Position numbers and translations under genes: made by a program. Below the pieces are notes generated by a model that saw only the letters and a list, made by a program, of their open reading frames with translations, searched no databases and was not told the DNA's origin. From Hyphomicrobiales bacterium (GTDB lineage Bacteria > Pseudomonadota > Alphaproteobacteria > Rhizobiales > Methyloligellaceae), in the NCBI GenBank assembly GCA_021775525.1, contig JAJFHQ010000004.1, positions 1 through 64,000 on the forward strand: a DNA stretch of 64,000 nt, in the 5' to 3' direction. Below, one piece after another: positions 7,869 through 18,743 of the stretch (position 1 is the first letter of the stretch; each line of letters begins with the position of its first letter).

Positions 7869-9224
7869 CTAAGCCAATTCCCTGATCCTGAAATTCAACC
7901 CGCCCTTGGGGCACAGCGTTACGGTCGATTGTATCGGTGCAGGCACATCGCCCACATATTCGGGGTCGAAGCGGCGCAGCAGCGTGACCAGTGCCAGCAT
8001 GTTTTCGATCTGTGACAGCGCTCCGCCAATACAGGCGCGCTTGCCTGCCGAGAAGGGCAGGTAGGAATATTTGATGCGCTTTTTCATGCGCTCCGGTGAG
8101 AATCGCTCGGGCTGGAATTCTTCCGGGTTGTTCCAGTATTTCGGACTGTGATGGGCGAGATACGTGCACATCACGATCTTGTCGCCCTTATGGACTTCGT
8201 GGCCCTCGATGACATCATCGCCCTCGGCAACGCGTATGAGCGCCCAGATCGGCGGATAGAGCCGCATGGTCTCCTGCAGCACCTGGCGCGTATAGCTTAA
8301 CTGCGCGACCTGGTCCCAAGTGGGTTCATTGTCGCCACAAATCACGTTGGCCTCAGCGCGGATTTTGTCTGCAACACCAGGATTTTGCGATAACAGGTAG
8401 AGACACCAGGCGAGGGTGAGCGCTGTTGTTTCCGTCCCGGCCCACAGATACTGCTTCATTTCATCAACCACCTGCTGATGGTCGAATTCCGGGAACTCCG
8501 GATCAGCCTCGGCTTCCAAGATCATGTTGAGAAGCGTTTTTTCACGCTCATCAACCACGTCGGAACCTATAATCGAATCCGGCACCTTGGCCCAATGCTC
8601 CATCGCCTTGGCGGCCTCAGCATCGGTCACTTCCTTGAGTTCACCTGACGCTTGCTTCAGGCGGATTTCCTTGTGGTTCATCACGTCTGTGTAGGTTTTG
8701 ACCATGCCGAACACGAAGTGCGGATTAAACGGCATTTCCCGGTCAAACAGCGCCTTGCACACCATGTCGGCGGCTAAGGTCCAAGTTTGCTCCACCATTT
8801 CCACTGTTTCGCCGGTCTTCGCATATTCGGCCCAGATGTCTGACTTGGTGCGGATCGCATCCATGAGGAATGGGAAATATTCCTCGAACATGTTGGGGTG
8901 GAAGGCGGCCTGCTGGGGCTTGCGAATTTTCTGCCACAAGGAGCCATCAACCGTAATCATGCTCTTGCCGAACACGGGGCGCATTCCATCGAAGTATTTC
9001 GTGTAATTGTCGGTATTCTCGACCAGTACGCGTTTGAAATGCTCAACGTCCGAAAGCAGGACCACGCGCTGGTTCTTCAGGTTGATCGGGATCGCACCGC
9101 CATACTTGTCCGCCAGCCGCATGAGCAGCTGCATTGGATTGTCCGAGTTCATCAGAGGCGTGAGCTTGAACCAGATGCTCTGCTCGTCGCCAAGTCCATG
9201 GGCATGAGAATATGCGGTTGTCAT
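7869..9224 (-). CDS. Cytochrome P450 monooxygenase
   Basis: This 451-residue haem monooxygenase has all signature elements: oxygen-activation helix WAGTETT (residues 261-267), the ETMR of the ExxR motif (318-321), PERF (372-375) and the haem loop FSAGKRACIG with proximal Cys398. The protein resembles the CYP4/CYP102-like bacterial families more than short actinobacterial P450s. No membrane anchor is seen, so it is soluble and needs separate redox partners; no ferredoxin or reductase gene is adjacent. It is convergent with the hydroxyacid dehydrogenase, with an 8-base gap. Substrate class (fatty acid, terpene or alkane-type) cannot be decided. Confidence 0.95.
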   Translation of the reverse strand: MTTAYSHAHGLGDEQSIWFKLTPLMNSDNPMQLLMRLADKYGGAIPINLKNQRVVLLSDVEHFKRVLVENTDNYTKYFDGMRPVFGKSMITVDGSLWQKIRKPQQAAFHPNMFEEYFPFLMDAIRTKSDIWAEYAKTGETVEMVEQTWTLAADMVCKALFDREMPFNPHFVFGMVKTYTDVMNHKEIRLKQASGELKEVTDAEAAKAMEHWAKVPDSIIGSDVVDEREKTLLNMILEAEADPEFPEFDHQQVVDEMKQYLWAGTETTALTLAWCLYLLSQNPGVADKIRAEANVICGDNEPTWDQVAQLSYTRQVLQETMRLYPPIWALIRVAEGDDVIEGHEVHKGDKIVMCTYLAHHSPKYWNNPEEFQPERFSPERMKKRIKYSYLPFSAGKRACIGGALSQIENMLALVTLLRRFDPEYVGDVPAPIQSTVTLCPKGGLNFRIRELA

Positions 9225-9409
9225 GGAGTGCCCTTCAATGCCCCTTCAACAGGTAAGAAGCTGTGTGCGTGCGTTTTGCCGATGATGACGGCAATCCCTC
9301 AAGGGGTAAGGCTGAGTCTAGTACCATTTGCCGTTTCATATTGTCCATATGAGCAAGCAGTTACGGTTAGCGTGTTGCGGTGCATCATGGCGATGCGGCT
9401 TAACGCCGC

Positions 9410-10066
9410 TTAATCGAACCAAGGCGCGATATAGGGACCGTGAACTGTCTGGCCTTTACTGAAAACCACCTTCTCTCCCTGGACGCTTGCATCTCCCGAT
9501 GCCACCAGTTTCAGCGCCAGAGGGTACAGCTTGTGTTCAGCCTCTAACACGCGTTTGGCCAGAACATCGGCAGAATCGTCCGGCAGTACTGGAACGGCGG
9601 CTTGCGCGATGATGGGTCCGGCATCCATTTCCGTGCGTACGAAATGCACCGTGCAGCCACTGAGTTTCACCCCCGCTTCGAGGGCACGTTTATGGGTGTT
9701 AAGACCCTTGAAAGCCGGCAGCAGGGAGGGGTGGATGTTGATTTGACGGTCGCGCCAGTCTTCTACGAATTTTTGCGTCAGCAGGCGCATAAACCCCGCA
9801 TTGCAAATGAGATCGACCTTCGCTTGGCGCAAGGTGTCGTCGAGAACGACTTCAAATGCCTCGCGGTCACTAAATTTCTTATGGTCGACAACCTTCACTG
9901 GAATGCCAGCTTTGCTGGCGATGCCCAGCCCGGGAGCACCTGGTTTATTAGAGATAACAACAACTATTTCAGCAGGATAATCTGTTTTCTTGCATGCATT
10001 TATTAGGGCTGACATGTTGCTGCCGCGCCCTGAAATTAGCACTCCAGTACGCTTGCGCCCGCTCAT
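9410..10066 (-). CDS. purN: Phosphoribosylglycinamide formyltransferase
   Basis: This 218-residue enzyme transfers a formyl group from 10-formyl-THF to GAR in step three of purine synthesis. Visible motifs are [13 protein letters not shown] (residues 8-20), NAGFMRLL, and the catalytic region [20 protein letters not shown] with the conserved His. [20 protein letters not shown] holds the conserved Asp. Its ATG overlaps the stop of purM by four bases (ATGA), so the two are translationally coupled. Confidence 0.97.
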   Translation of the reverse strand: MSGRKRTGVLISGRGSNMSALINACKKTDYPAEIVVVISNKPGAPGLGIASKAGIPVKVVDHKKFSDREAFEVVLDDTLRQAKVDLICNAGFMRLLTQKFVEDWRDRQINIHPSLLPAFKGLNTHKRALEAGVKLSGCTVHFVRTEMDAGPIIAQAAVPVLPDDSADVLAKRVLEAEHKLYPLALKLVASGDASVQGEKVVFSKGQTVHGPYIAPWFD

Positions 10067-11151
10067 GACACAAAGTCCAAATCGCCGGAAAAGCGGACCC
10101 GTTCCCGGCCCTTGTGAGGTTCGATCGCACCGAGCAGGAACGCGGTTTCTCCGGACTTGTTGAGAAGGTCGATAACCGCTTCCACGAATTCAGGCGACAC
10201 TACAAGCACCATCCCGGTACCGCAATTGAAGGTGCGCAGCATCTCAGATCGGGAAACACCGCCTTCTTTCGCAATCCACTCGAAGACCGCAGGCGCTTTG
10301 AGTGCGCCCAGATCAACATGCGCTCCCAATTCTTTCGGGAGAACGCGGGGTATATTTTCCGGCAACCCGCCTCCTGTAATGTGAGCGAGGGCTTTAACAC
10401 CACCTGTGTCCCGAATGGCATTGAGTGCTGCGCGCACATAAATTCGTGTCGGTTCCAGCAGTGCTTCTCCAAGTGAAGATTTCAAAGCGAAAGGTGCTGG
10501 GGACGCCCAGTTCAAGCCGTTTTTTTCTACGACTTTTCGCACCAGTGAAAAGCCGTTGGAGTGCACGCCCGATGAGGCGAGGCCGATCAGTACATCACCT
10601 TTTTTGGTATCTGAGCGCGGCAGGAGCTGACCCCGCTCCGCGGCCCCCACAGCGAATCCCGCCAGGTCATAGTCGCCAGCGGCATAAAGCCCGGGCATTT
10701 CAGCGGTTTCGCCGCCTATGAGCGCAGCGCCTGCCTGTTTGCACCCTTCTGCGATACCGGCTATCACCTGCTCGGCCATGCTGGTATTGAGTTTTCCGGA
10801 GGCAAAATAGTCCAGGAAAAACAATGGCTCAGCGCCTTGAACGACGAGATCGTTCACGCACATGGCAACCAGATCAACGCCAATCGTTTCGTGATGCCCT
10901 GTTTCAATTGCGATTTTTAGCTTGGTGCCAACGCCGTCATTGGCCGCCACCAGAACCGGGTCTTTAAAACCCGCATCCTTAAGATCGAACAGGCCGCCAA
11001 ACCCACCGATTGACCCCATGACGCCTGGGCGTTTGGTGCTGGCGGCAAGGGGGCCGATGGCTTCGACAAGCGCGTTGCCAGCGTCGATATCCACACCAGA
11101 GTCGGCATAGGTCAGGCCGTCTTTCTTTCCGTGTGAATTGCTGTTGGTCAT
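10063..11151 (-). CDS. purM: Phosphoribosylformylglycinamidine cyclo-ligase
   Basis: PurM closes the imidazole ring of AIR using ATP, step five of purine synthesis. The 362-residue protein starts with [19 protein letters not shown] and includes [47 protein letters not shown] and [17 protein letters not shown], all family signatures of the PurM/SelD fold. The frame is open to 11355, but the family N-terminus and an ATG point to 11151. It heads a purM-purN operon and is divergent from the DUF2066 gene. Confidence 0.97.
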   Translation of the reverse strand: MTNSNSHGKKDGLTYADSGVDIDAGNALVEAIGPLAASTKRPGVMGSIGGFGGLFDLKDAGFKDPVLVAANDGVGTKLKIAIETGHHETIGVDLVAMCVNDLVVQGAEPLFFLDYFASGKLNTSMAEQVIAGIAEGCKQAGAALIGGETAEMPGLYAAGDYDLAGFAVGAAERGQLLPRSDTKKGDVLIGLASSGVHSNGFSLVRKVVEKNGLNWASPAPFALKSSLGEALLEPTRIYVRAALNAIRDTGGVKALAHITGGGLPENIPRVLPKELGAHVDLGALKAPAVFEWIAKEGGVSRSEMLRTFNCGTGMVLVVSPEFVEAVIDLLNKSGETAFLLGAIEPHKGRERVRFSGDLDFVS

Positions 11152-11329
11152 CGTCGTTGCGTTTTGTCCTTGCGCAAGAAAGCATCCTGCACGCCCTTCT
11201 TCAAAGGCAAAGCCCGTCACGTCAAGCGGCATGGAAGCGTATTGAGCGAATGTCAACAGGTGAGGGGCAGCAGTTAGGAGCCAAATTGGACATTTAAATG
11301 ACCCATTGTCCCGTATATCTTCACCGCAA

Positions 11330-12427
11330 ATGAGATGTGATTCTGCAAAATACAAAGCATTCCGACCCAGTGTCCTGTGTCTCTTGCTCCTCGCGTTCTG
11401 CGTGCCTGCCGAGGCCCAGGACTCAGGCCTCTACACCGTGGCCAAGCTGTCAGTGAGCATGAAAGCCAAGGATGCTGTGACGGCGAAAAAACTTGCACTG
11501 GTGTTGGCAAAACGCCGGGCGCTGGACACGGTGTTCAGGCGCATCACACCCTTTAACAGCGCGGACCGGCTGCCCGTGGTCAAGACGGCGGCAATAGAAG
11601 GCATGCTGGAAGGAATTTCCGTACGCCGCGAGCGCAATTCCGCGACCCAATATCTGGCAACGCTGGATTTCACTTTCAGCGCCGAGGCGGTGCGAAAAGT
11701 ACTTGGGGACAAAGGCTTTACGATCTCTGATCAACAGGCTGAGCCCATCGCTGTGCTGCCGGTTTATATCGACAAGGGCAAGATCATTCATACGGGCCGC
11801 GACCCGTGGCGAAACGCGTGGAACGCACTGGACCTCACCCATGCCCTCGTGCCAATGCGTCTGTCTCGCGCTGGGCCCTCATTCACCATGGAATCGCTCA
11901 CAAGCCTTCTTGGTGGTGATGTGCAGGCTTTTGTGGCGTTGCGCGACAAGCAGAAGACAGGGAAGCTGGTTCTGGCCATTGCCGAGCTAACCGCGGATGG
12001 CCAAACGCTGACAACGCGTCTGTTCGGCGTCGACCGGGTAGGGTCGGTTTCGCTCAACCGAAACGATCCGGTCTTCAAAAGAGACATGAAGTCAGCAGCA
12101 AATCGCGCATCGCAGATCATGCTGAGTGTGATTGAGGGCCGCTGGAAGCTCTCTCATTCAACTGCTGGCGGTACTGGCGATGATGCAACTCCAACAAGTA
12201 TCGGGGTCGTTGTTGAATTCGCCGGAATGAGACAATGGCGTGATATCCGTGCGCGTCTCGTCAAAGTGCCCGGCGTGAATGGTCTTGATGTCAAATCGCT
12301 TTCGGCGCGAACTGCGCAGGTTGCGTTTCAGTTTCCAGGCGGCGCGGAACGGTTCTCGCGCGCACTCGCATCCCATGGGCTTTCTTTGCATGGCGGTGGC
12401 GGATCATTGATATTGCGTAGTAATTGA
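11330..12427 (+). CDS. DUF2066-domain secreted protein
   Basis: This 365-residue protein begins with a signal peptide (basic residues, then [16 protein letters not shown] and cleavage before QD). Mature sequence starts with [20 protein letters not shown], and [13 protein letters not shown] matches the DUF2066 family as I know it. Function is unknown; members are exported and sit in this same neighbourhood in related bacteria. The ATG at 11330 is preferred to a TTG at 11306. A CDP-alcohol transferase gene follows after about 95 bases. It may be part of an operon with that gene and the AI-2E and hdaA genes. Confidence 0.8.
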   Translation: MRCDSAKYKAFRPSVLCLLLLAFCVPAEAQDSGLYTVAKLSVSMKAKDAVTAKKLALVLAKRRALDTVFRRITPFNSADRLPVVKTAAIEGMLEGISVRRERNSATQYLATLDFTFSAEAVRKVLGDKGFTISDQQAEPIAVLPVYIDKGKIIHTGRDPWRNAWNALDLTHALVPMRLSRAGPSFTMESLTSLLGGDVQAFVALRDKQKTGKLVLAIAELTADGQTLTTRLFGVDRVGSVSLNRNDPVFKRDMKSAANRASQIMLSVIEGRWKLSHSTAGGTGDDATPTSIGVVVEFAGMRQWRDIRARLVKVPGVNGLDVKSLSARTAQVAFQFPGGAERFSRALASHGLSLHGGGGSLILRSN

Positions 12428-12522
12428 CTTCGAAATCAGTACCCTAGAGTGAGTCTCGTTTGCGGGTTAGACTGAGTTTGCGAGAGTATTGGGCAAGTGG
12501 CCTGACATGAGGGGGTGAAAGT

Positions 12523-13146
12523 TTGCACATACCCAACATCATAACCGTGTTCCGGATATTCCTGGTCCCGCTTGTGACTTGGCTCATGCTCGACGGTCGG
12601 ATGCAGTCTGCTTTTCTGCTGTTTATTGTTGCAGGTGTGTCAGATGGCTTGGATGGATTTCTCGCCAAGCGCTACGGCTGGCAGACCGAACTTGGTGCCT
12701 ATCTGGATCCGCTTGCGGACAAGGCCCTGCTCGTCAGCATCTATATGGTGCTTGGACATTTCTCTCACTTGCCTATTTGGCTTGTCATAGCCGTCGTCAG
12801 TCGCGATATCCTTATCGTGGGCGCCATCCTCTTGTCATTGGTGCTGGCGCGACCAGTGCCCATGCGTCCGTTGATGATCTCGAAGGCCAACACCGTTGGG
12901 CAGATCATGCTTGCAGCAATGGTGCTGGGAGATTTGGGGTTCGCGTTAGGCCTGGAAAGTCATGTCGATGTGATGGTGTGGGTAACGGGTGGTTTGACAG
13001 CGCTTTCCGCAGGAACGTATCTGGTGCATTGGCTTGTGCACATGGCGTCTTATGAAGAGCCCCGGCAAGCCATGCACAGGCCAGCAGGAAGCAAGCGGAG
13101 CAAGTCTCAAATGCGCCGCCGCAAGGAGCCGATTGCCAGTTCATGA
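12523..13146 (+). CDS. CDP-alcohol phosphatidyltransferase (PgsA-like)
   Basis: This 207-residue inner-membrane enzyme carries the CDP-alcohol transferase motif: SDGLDGFLAKRYGW followed by LGAYLDPLADK, with the metal-binding aspartates (residues about 44-70). It starts IPNIITVFRIFLVP as PgsA does. PgsA makes phosphatidylglycerophosphate; a closely related cardiolipin-type or other head-group specificity cannot be excluded, as the organism may have another pgsA elsewhere. The start is TTG at 12523 with a strong GGGGG site. The C-terminus is basic (KRSKSQMRRRK). Its stop overlaps the start of the next gene by four bases. Confidence 0.85.
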   Translation: MHIPNIITVFRIFLVPLVTWLMLDGRMQSAFLLFIVAGVSDGLDGFLAKRYGWQTELGAYLDPLADKALLVSIYMVLGHFSHLPIWLVIAVVSRDILIVGAILLSLVLARPVPMRPLMISKANTVGQIMLAAMVLGDLGFALGLESHVDVMVWVTGGLTALSAGTYLVHWLVHMASYEEPRQAMHRPAGSKRSKSQMRRRKEPIASS

Positions 13147-14225
13147 GTGCAAGTAGACAAACTTTGTTCTGGCTTGGTGCCATGGCCGCATTGCTGCTTT
13201 TTGTAGTTGTGCTGAAGGACATCCTGCTGCCTTTCGTGGTTGGGGCGGCAATTGCCTATTTCCTTGATCCGCTGGCCGACCGGCTGGAAACATTGGGCTT
13301 TTCCAGGCTTTGGGCGACGATAGTCATCGTCCTAGTGTTCGGTTTGCTGGTCATCCTTTCACTGATTTTTCTTCTGCCATTGCTGGTAGACCAACTCATA
13401 GACCTGGCGGCGCGATTGCCAGGATATTTCCAGTCCCTGCGCGATCTCGCCGTGAGTTACCTGGAGCGCTGGTTTGGCGATCAGTGGACCAGCAAGAACC
13501 TGGGCCTCGACGGCTCGGTCAAGGATTTTGCGCAAAAAGCTGCCGGTTGGGCCGGTCAGCTTATCTCGTCCGTGTGGAGCGGCGGACTGGCAGTGGTGAA
13601 TTTCTTCGCACTCATTGTCATCACGCCGGTGGTGACATTTTATCTGCTACTCGACTGGGACCGGATGATGCAGCACATCTCGGATTGGCTGCCGCGTGAT
13701 CATGCTAAAACCATTCACCAGATTGGCCGCGATATTAATAGCGTTATGTCAGGGTTTGTTCGTGGCCAGATGACTGTGCTCGTAAGTCTGGGCATCTTCT
13801 ATGTCATCGGCTTGACGTTGATCGGATTAAATTTTGGCCTGTTGATCGGGGTTGGAGCAGGGCTGGTTTCCTTCGTGCCCTTTGTTGGGCCTGCTGTCGG
13901 GCTCGTGGTTGGTGGAGCCGTGGCGGTCGTACAATTCTGGCCCGAATGGCATCTGGTTGCGGCCGTGCTTTCAGTTTTCATGATTGGTCAGATGATTGAG
14001 GGCAATGTTCTCTCGCCAATGATTATCGGTGATCGCGTCCGCTTGCATCCGGTCTGGCTCATATTCGCCCTGTTCGTATTCAGTTTCTTGTTCGGATTCG
14101 TAGGGTTGCTGCTGGCCGTCCCGGCTGCCGCCGCGATAGGCGTTCTAGTCAGGTTTGGCTTGCAGGCCTATTTGAAAAGTTCGCTTTACCAAGGCAAGAC
14201 CAAGTCTGTCGGCAAGAAGAAGTAG
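13143..14225 (+). CDS. AI-2E family transporter (PerM-like)
   Basis: This 360-residue membrane protein has about eight hydrophobic segments. The family landmarks are LLPFVVGAAIAYFLDPLADRLE near the N-terminus, an amphipathic middle (about 85-150), FFALIVITPVVTFYLLLDWD, FVRGQMTVLVSLGIFYVIGL, and VPFVGPAVGL with QMIEGNVLSPMIIGDRVRLHP near the C-terminus. Members include sodium/proton antiporters and PerM; true AI-2 export is shown for few. It overlaps the previous gene (ATGA) and precedes hdaA by 25 bases, an arrangement common in alphaproteobacteria. Confidence 0.92.
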   Translation: MSASRQTLFWLGAMAALLLFVVVLKDILLPFVVGAAIAYFLDPLADRLETLGFSRLWATIVIVLVFGLLVILSLIFLLPLLVDQLIDLAARLPGYFQSLRDLAVSYLERWFGDQWTSKNLGLDGSVKDFAQKAAGWAGQLISSVWSGGLAVVNFFALIVITPVVTFYLLLDWDRMMQHISDWLPRDHAKTIHQIGRDINSVMSGFVRGQMTVLVSLGIFYVIGLTLIGLNFGLLIGVGAGLVSFVPFVGPAVGLVVGGAVAVVQFWPEWHLVAAVLSVFMIGQMIEGNVLSPMIIGDRVRLHPVWLIFALFVFSFLFGFVGLLLAVPAAAAIGVLVRFGLQAYLKSSLYQGKTKSVGKKK

Positions 14226-14250
14226 GTCCGGATCTTAAGTCTAGCTGGGT

Positions 14251-14940
14251 ATGAAGATGAGTGAGCAGCTGGTTCTCGATCTCCCGTACAGGCCCGCGCT
14301 TGGAGCTGATGATTTTCTTGTCAGTTCTTGCAATGCAGCGGCAGTCGATCTTATTGATGCATGGCCGGAATGGCCCCACCATATCCATTTGATCGAGGGG
14401 CCCAGTGGGTGCGGCAAGAGCCATCTTGCCAACGTGTGGCGGCATAAATCGGGTGCCCAGATTGTGGATGTGCTGCAACTGAGCGCACGCAAGGTTGCGG
14501 AATTGGACTTCGAGGGGGGTGTCATACTCGAAGATCTGGACCGAACCGCATTTGATGAACAATCCCTGTTTCATCTGCTGAACCTGTCCAGGGAACGCGG
14601 GTTTTGCATTCTGGTGACAGCAAGGGTGCCGCCGGGGCGCTGGAGCGTCCAATTGCCAGATCTCATCTCGCGTCTTCGGGCCTTGCCGGTCTCGACCATC
14701 GGAGGTCCTGACGATGCGCTTTTGAGCGCGGTATTGCTTAAGCATTTTTCTGATCGGCAATTGAATGTTGAGCCGCAAGTGCTCAAATTCATGACAACGC
14801 GTATGGTAAGGTCGATGGAGGCTGCACACGATCTGGCCGCAGCAATCGATCATGCAGCGCTTTCGACCGGTAGAAAAATAACCCGGCAGTTTGCCGGTGA
14901 AATTCTTGAACGGCTTCAGAGGGACGAAGAACGACCCTGA
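14251..14940 (+). CDS. hdaA: DnaA regulatory inactivator homologue HdaA
   Basis: This 229-residue AAA+ protein resembles the DnaA ATPase core without a DNA-binding domain. The N-terminal EQLVLDL (residues 5-11) is the beta-clamp-binding motif of Hda, and the P-loop GPSGCGKS lies at 50-57; VILEDLDR is the Walker B region. Hda bound to the sliding clamp stimulates ATP hydrolysis by DnaA after initiation. The gene position, just after an AI-2E transporter and before ppk, is the conserved alphaproteobacterial hdaA locus. Two in-frame ATGs (14251, 14257) are usable; either keeps the clamp motif. Confidence 0.92.
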   Translation: MKMSEQLVLDLPYRPALGADDFLVSSCNAAAVDLIDAWPEWPHHIHLIEGPSGCGKSHLANVWRHKSGAQIVDVLQLSARKVAELDFEGGVILEDLDRTAFDEQSLFHLLNLSRERGFCILVTARVPPGRWSVQLPDLISRLRALPVSTIGGPDDALLSAVLLKHFSDRQLNVEPQVLKFMTTRMVRSMEAAHDLAAAIDHAALSTGRKITRQFAGEILERLQRDEERP

Positions 14941-14980
14941 TGATCATGCAAGTGCTACAAACAGTACTTAGAGTTTTCAC

Positions 14981-17158
14981 ATGCACGTAACAAATATCAC
15001 GCCCGAGACCAGCGGAACGCCACAGGATCTGTCTCAGAAACCTGAGCGGTTTTTCAATCGCGAACTCTCCTGGCTGCAGTTCAACTCCCGCGTGCTGGCA
15101 GAATCCGGTAACGAGAAACAACCGCTGCTGGAGCGGGTAAGGTTTCTCTCCATCTCGGCGTCAAATCTTGACGAGTTTTATATGGTGCGTGTTGCCGGCT
15201 TGCGTGGGCAGGTGTTGGCCGGCATCGAGACGCCGAGCCAGGACGGGCTGACGCCGACTGAACAGCTTAACCGGATCGGTGAATATGTGGATCAGCTGTC
15301 GGCACAACAGCAGGAGCTATGGGTCGAGCTCAGGAAGGAGCTTACCGAGAACGAAATTCACGTTATCGAAACGGGAGATATGACTGAATTTGAGCGCAAG
15401 TGGCTCGATGACCACTTCATGACGCACATTTTCCCCGTGCTGACACCTATTGCCGTTGACCCTGCGCATCCCTTTCCATTCATCCCCTCACAAGGGTTCA
15501 CGCTCGGTCTCGAACTCCTGCACGAGGGAGAAAAAGAGTCCATGAATGCGATCTTGCCGATCCCTGGTCAGCTGGACCGTTTCATTCGTTTGCCAGGGGA
15601 AAAACCAAACTGGAGTGAAGACAAGCCGCAAATCCGTTTCATCCGACTTGAGTCTGTAGTTTCGCACTTCGTGACGCGTCTGTTCTCGGGCTATCGGGTG
15701 CGCGGGCAGGGCGCTTTCCGTTTGCTTAGAGATAGTGATATCGAGGTCCAGGAAAAGGCGGAGGACCTGACGCTGCTGTTCGAGTCAGCGCTCAAGCGTC
15801 GCAGAAGGGGATCGGTCATCCGGCTTGAGATTGAATCTTCCATGCCGGCTCGGCTCCAGCGTTTTGTCATTAAGGAACTCGAGGTAACCGATCGAGAGGT
15901 GTTCGTTCAAAAAGGCCTAATTGGTGTTGAAGACACATCCCAGCTCATCGTTTCTGACCGGTCTGAGCTGAAATACGAGCCATTTCACATCCGCTTCCCG
16001 GAGCGTATCCGCGAGCATGGCGGAGACTGTTTTGCCGCGATCCGGCAGAAAGATCTTATCGTTCACCATCCGTATGAATCATTCGATGCGGTGCTTCAGT
16101 TCCTAAGGCAGGCGGCGGGTGATCCAGACGTGATGGCTATTCGCTGGACCCTCTATCGCACCAGCAAGGACTCTCCCATCATTCAGGCGCTGAAAGAGGC
16201 TGCCGAGGCCGGGAAATCCGTAACCGCGGTGGTCGAGTTGAAAGCGCGGTTCGACGAGGAAGCCAATATTAAATGGGCACGCGATCTTGAAAGTGCAGGC
16301 GTGCATGTTGTGTTCGGATTTCTCGAATACAAAACCCATGCGAAACTCAGTCAGCTCGTGCGCCGGGAAGGTGGAAAACTAACAACCTACTGTCATATCG
16401 GCACCGGCAACTACCATCCAGTAACGGCGAAGGTTTACACCGACCTGTCCTATTTTACAGCCGATCCTACCATTGGGCGTGACGTGACACGCGTTTTCAA
16501 TTTTGTAACGGGCTATGCTGAACCGACAGAACTCCAGGCCATGGCGACATCCCCGCATGGCCTGCGGGCACGCATTCTCGATCACATCCGCGAGGAAATG
16601 TACTATGCGAAGGCGGAACGCCCGGCAGCCATCTGGATGAAAATGAACGCGCTGGTCGACCCGGAAGTGATCGACACGCTCTACGAAGCCAGCCAGGCCG
16701 GGGTGGAAATAGATCTCGTGGTGCGTGGTATCTGCTGCTTGCGCCCGGGCGTACCGGGATTGTCAGACCGTATCCGGGTCAAAAGTATCATCGGCCGTTT
16801 TCTGGAGCATTCGCGCATCTACTGCTTCGGCGCGGGCAATGGTCTTCCTCATCCACAAGCCGTGGTCTACATCTCATCTGCGGATATGATGCCACGTAAT
16901 CTGGACCGACGTGTGGAGGCGATGACGCCGATCATCAACAAGACAGTGCATGAGCAGATCCTGGATCAGATCATGGTCGCCAATCAGAAGGATAATGAGC
17001 AAAGTTGGCGTAATCTTTCAGATGGAAGCTGGGAACGCGTAAGCCAATCAGGCAGTGAAGAGCCGTTCAATGCCCAGAAATATTTCATGACCAATCCGAG
17101 CCTTTCCGGCAGGGGCGAATCGCTGAAGGATAATGTTCCGCCGCGATTTTCGCGGTAG
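14981..17158 (+). CDS. ppk: Polyphosphate kinase 1
   Basis: This 725-residue enzyme reversibly polymerises the ATP gamma phosphate into polyphosphate. The N domain [17 protein letters not shown] starts at about residue 23. The phospholipase-D-like catalytic domains contain [20 protein letters not shown] (His472, the candidate phosphorylated His) and [13 protein letters not shown] (His610, the second conserved His). Length is normal. A ppx/gppA gene starts 22 bases downstream, so synthesis and breakdown enzymes are encoded together. Confidence 0.97.
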   Translation: MHVTNITPETSGTPQDLSQKPERFFNRELSWLQFNSRVLAESGNEKQPLLERVRFLSISASNLDEFYMVRVAGLRGQVLAGIETPSQDGLTPTEQLNRIGEYVDQLSAQQQELWVELRKELTENEIHVIETGDMTEFERKWLDDHFMTHIFPVLTPIAVDPAHPFPFIPSQGFTLGLELLHEGEKESMNAILPIPGQLDRFIRLPGEKPNWSEDKPQIRFIRLESVVSHFVTRLFSGYRVRGQGAFRLLRDSDIEVQEKAEDLTLLFESALKRRRRGSVIRLEIESSMPARLQRFVIKELEVTDREVFVQKGLIGVEDTSQLIVSDRSELKYEPFHIRFPERIREHGGDCFAAIRQKDLIVHHPYESFDAVLQFLRQAAGDPDVMAIRWTLYRTSKDSPIIQALKEAAEAGKSVTAVVELKARFDEEANIKWARDLESAGVHVVFGFLEYKTHAKLSQLVRREGGKLTTYCHIGTGNYHPVTAKVYTDLSYFTADPTIGRDVTRVFNFVTGYAEPTELQAMATSPHGLRARILDHIREEMYYAKAERPAAIWMKMNALVDPEVIDTLYEASQAGVEIDLVVRGICCLRPGVPGLSDRIRVKSIIGRFLEHSRIYCFGAGNGLPHPQAVVYISSADMMPRNLDRRVEAMTPIINKTVHEQILDQIMVANQKDNEQSWRNLSDGSWERVSQSGSEEPFNAQKYFMTNPSLSGRGESLKDNVPPRFSR

Positions 17159-17179
17159 TGATACAAGAGCTGACACCGC

Positions 17180-18703
17180 GTGAAACATTCTACGAACCAG
17201 AACCGGTCAGGGAACAAGCCGGTTGCGGTTATTGATATAGGTTCCAACTCCGTGCGGCTGGTGGTCTTTGAGGGCGCCAAGCGCAATCCAGTTCCTCTGT
17301 TCAATGAAAAGGTTCTTTGTGGCCTTGGTCGCTCGCTGGCGACAACGGGACGCCTCAATGATACCGGGGTGGAGCGGGCGCTACATGCGTTGCGGCGTTT
17401 TTGCGCAATTGCTGATCAACTGGGCGTCGTGCGCATGAATGTTATTGCCACGGCAGCGGCGCGTGAGGCTGAAAATGGCCCTGATTTTGTTCGCCGTGCG
17501 GGTAAAATTCTCAAGGAGGATATTTCCGTCATCTCCGGCAAGGAGGAGGCGCACCTGGCAGCGGCAGGAGTTATCTCCGGTTTTCCTGATGCCACGGGAA
17601 TGGCGGCGGACCTCGGCGGCGGCAGTCTTGAAATCATCGGAATCCACAAAAAGAAAGGTGCGACGGGTGGAGTCACTTTGCCGTTGGGCGGCTTGCGCTT
17701 GATTGATAGTTCCGGCGGGTGCCTGAAGAAGGCGCGCAAGATCGTTGATACAGAACTTGCCAAGGTCGACTGGCTGGAAAAGGGGAAGGGACAGCCTTTT
17801 TACTCGGTTGGCGGCAGTTGGCGCGCATTCGCACGGCTGCATATGTCGCAGAAACAATATCCCTTGAGTGTCATGCATGCCTATCAGATACCGTTCGAGG
17901 AAGCGCTGACATTTGCACGTGTTGTGGATCATCTCTCACCGTCCTCGCTAGAAGGCGTCGAATCATTGCCGAAGGCGCGGCGCGAAACTTTGCCATACGG
18001 CTCACTCGTACTGGAACGGCTGCTGAAACGCATGCGCCCTTCGCTTTTCATTGTGTCCGCGTTCGGTGTGCGCGAAGGGCTACTCTATACGATGCTTGGG
18101 GAAGAGGAGCAGAAACGCGATCCACTCATCGTGGCATGTGATGAACTGGCTCATTTGCATTCACGTTCTCCAGAACATGCTGTGGAACTTTGCAAATGGA
18201 CAGATGCGCTTTTTAACGGGCAGGGTCCTGAGGAAACTCCGGACGAAAGGCGGCTTCGTCACGCGGCGTGCTTGGTGTCCGATATTGGCTGGCGCACCCA
18301 TCCGGATTATCGGAGCGCGCAAAGTCTTAGCATGATCTCCCAAGCGAGCTTTGCAGGGCTGGACCACCCCGGGCGGGCGTTCCTGGCCCTGTCGATCTAT
18401 TATAGAGACGGCGGCACGAGTTCTTCGAACAGCTTGCCGGGTTTATATCGCTTGATTGACGAAAACACGCACTCGCGTGCCCGCATTATCGGTGCAGCTA
18501 TTCGTGCCGCTCATATGGTTTCTGCTGCAATGCCGGGTGTAATCAACCATGCTTCGGTGTTCTACGAACAGGACAAGCTGGTTTTGCATTTGCACAAAAA
18601 AATAGCCGATCTGGAGGGCGAGAGACTGGATGCAAGATTTGCTGTCTTGGCGAAAGCACTTGACCGGAAACCAGAGATACGCGTCGGTGAATTGGCCGGT
18701 TAG
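17180..18703 (+). CDS. ppx: Exopolyphosphatase / pppGpp phosphohydrolase (Ppx/GppA)
   Basis: This 507-residue protein is of the ASKHA fold. Diagnostic motifs are PVAVIDIGSNSVRLVVFEG (residues about 14-32), ATAAAREAENGPDF, ISGKEEAHLAAAGV, and ADLGGGSLEII (phosphate 2 loop). The C-terminal part (about 310-500) is the HD-like domain seen in longer Ppx proteins. It removes terminal phosphates from polyphosphate or converts pppGpp to ppGpp; sequence alone does not separate the two. The start is GTG at 17180. It is cotranscribed with ppk and ends convergently with rnd. Confidence 0.93.
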   Translation: MKHSTNQNRSGNKPVAVIDIGSNSVRLVVFEGAKRNPVPLFNEKVLCGLGRSLATTGRLNDTGVERALHALRRFCAIADQLGVVRMNVIATAAAREAENGPDFVRRAGKILKEDISVISGKEEAHLAAAGVISGFPDATGMAADLGGGSLEIIGIHKKKGATGGVTLPLGGLRLIDSSGGCLKKARKIVDTELAKVDWLEKGKGQPFYSVGGSWRAFARLHMSQKQYPLSVMHAYQIPFEEALTFARVVDHLSPSSLEGVESLPKARRETLPYGSLVLERLLKRMRPSLFIVSAFGVREGLLYTMLGEEEQKRDPLIVACDELAHLHSRSPEHAVELCKWTDALFNGQGPEETPDERRLRHAACLVSDIGWRTHPDYRSAQSLSMISQASFAGLDHPGRAFLALSIYYRDGGTSSSNSLPGLYRLIDENTHSRARIIGAAIRAAHMVSAAMPGVINHASVFYEQDKLVLHLHKKIADLEGERLDARFAVLAKALDRKPEIRVGELAG

Positions 18704-18743
18704 CCAATGAGGGCCTAACTCAATCCGTTGAAGGCTTCTGAAA

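Noticed and set aside
11152-11355. N-terminal extension of purM to 11355
   Set aside because: The extension has no family similarity and covers the divergent promoter region and the start of the DUF2066 gene.
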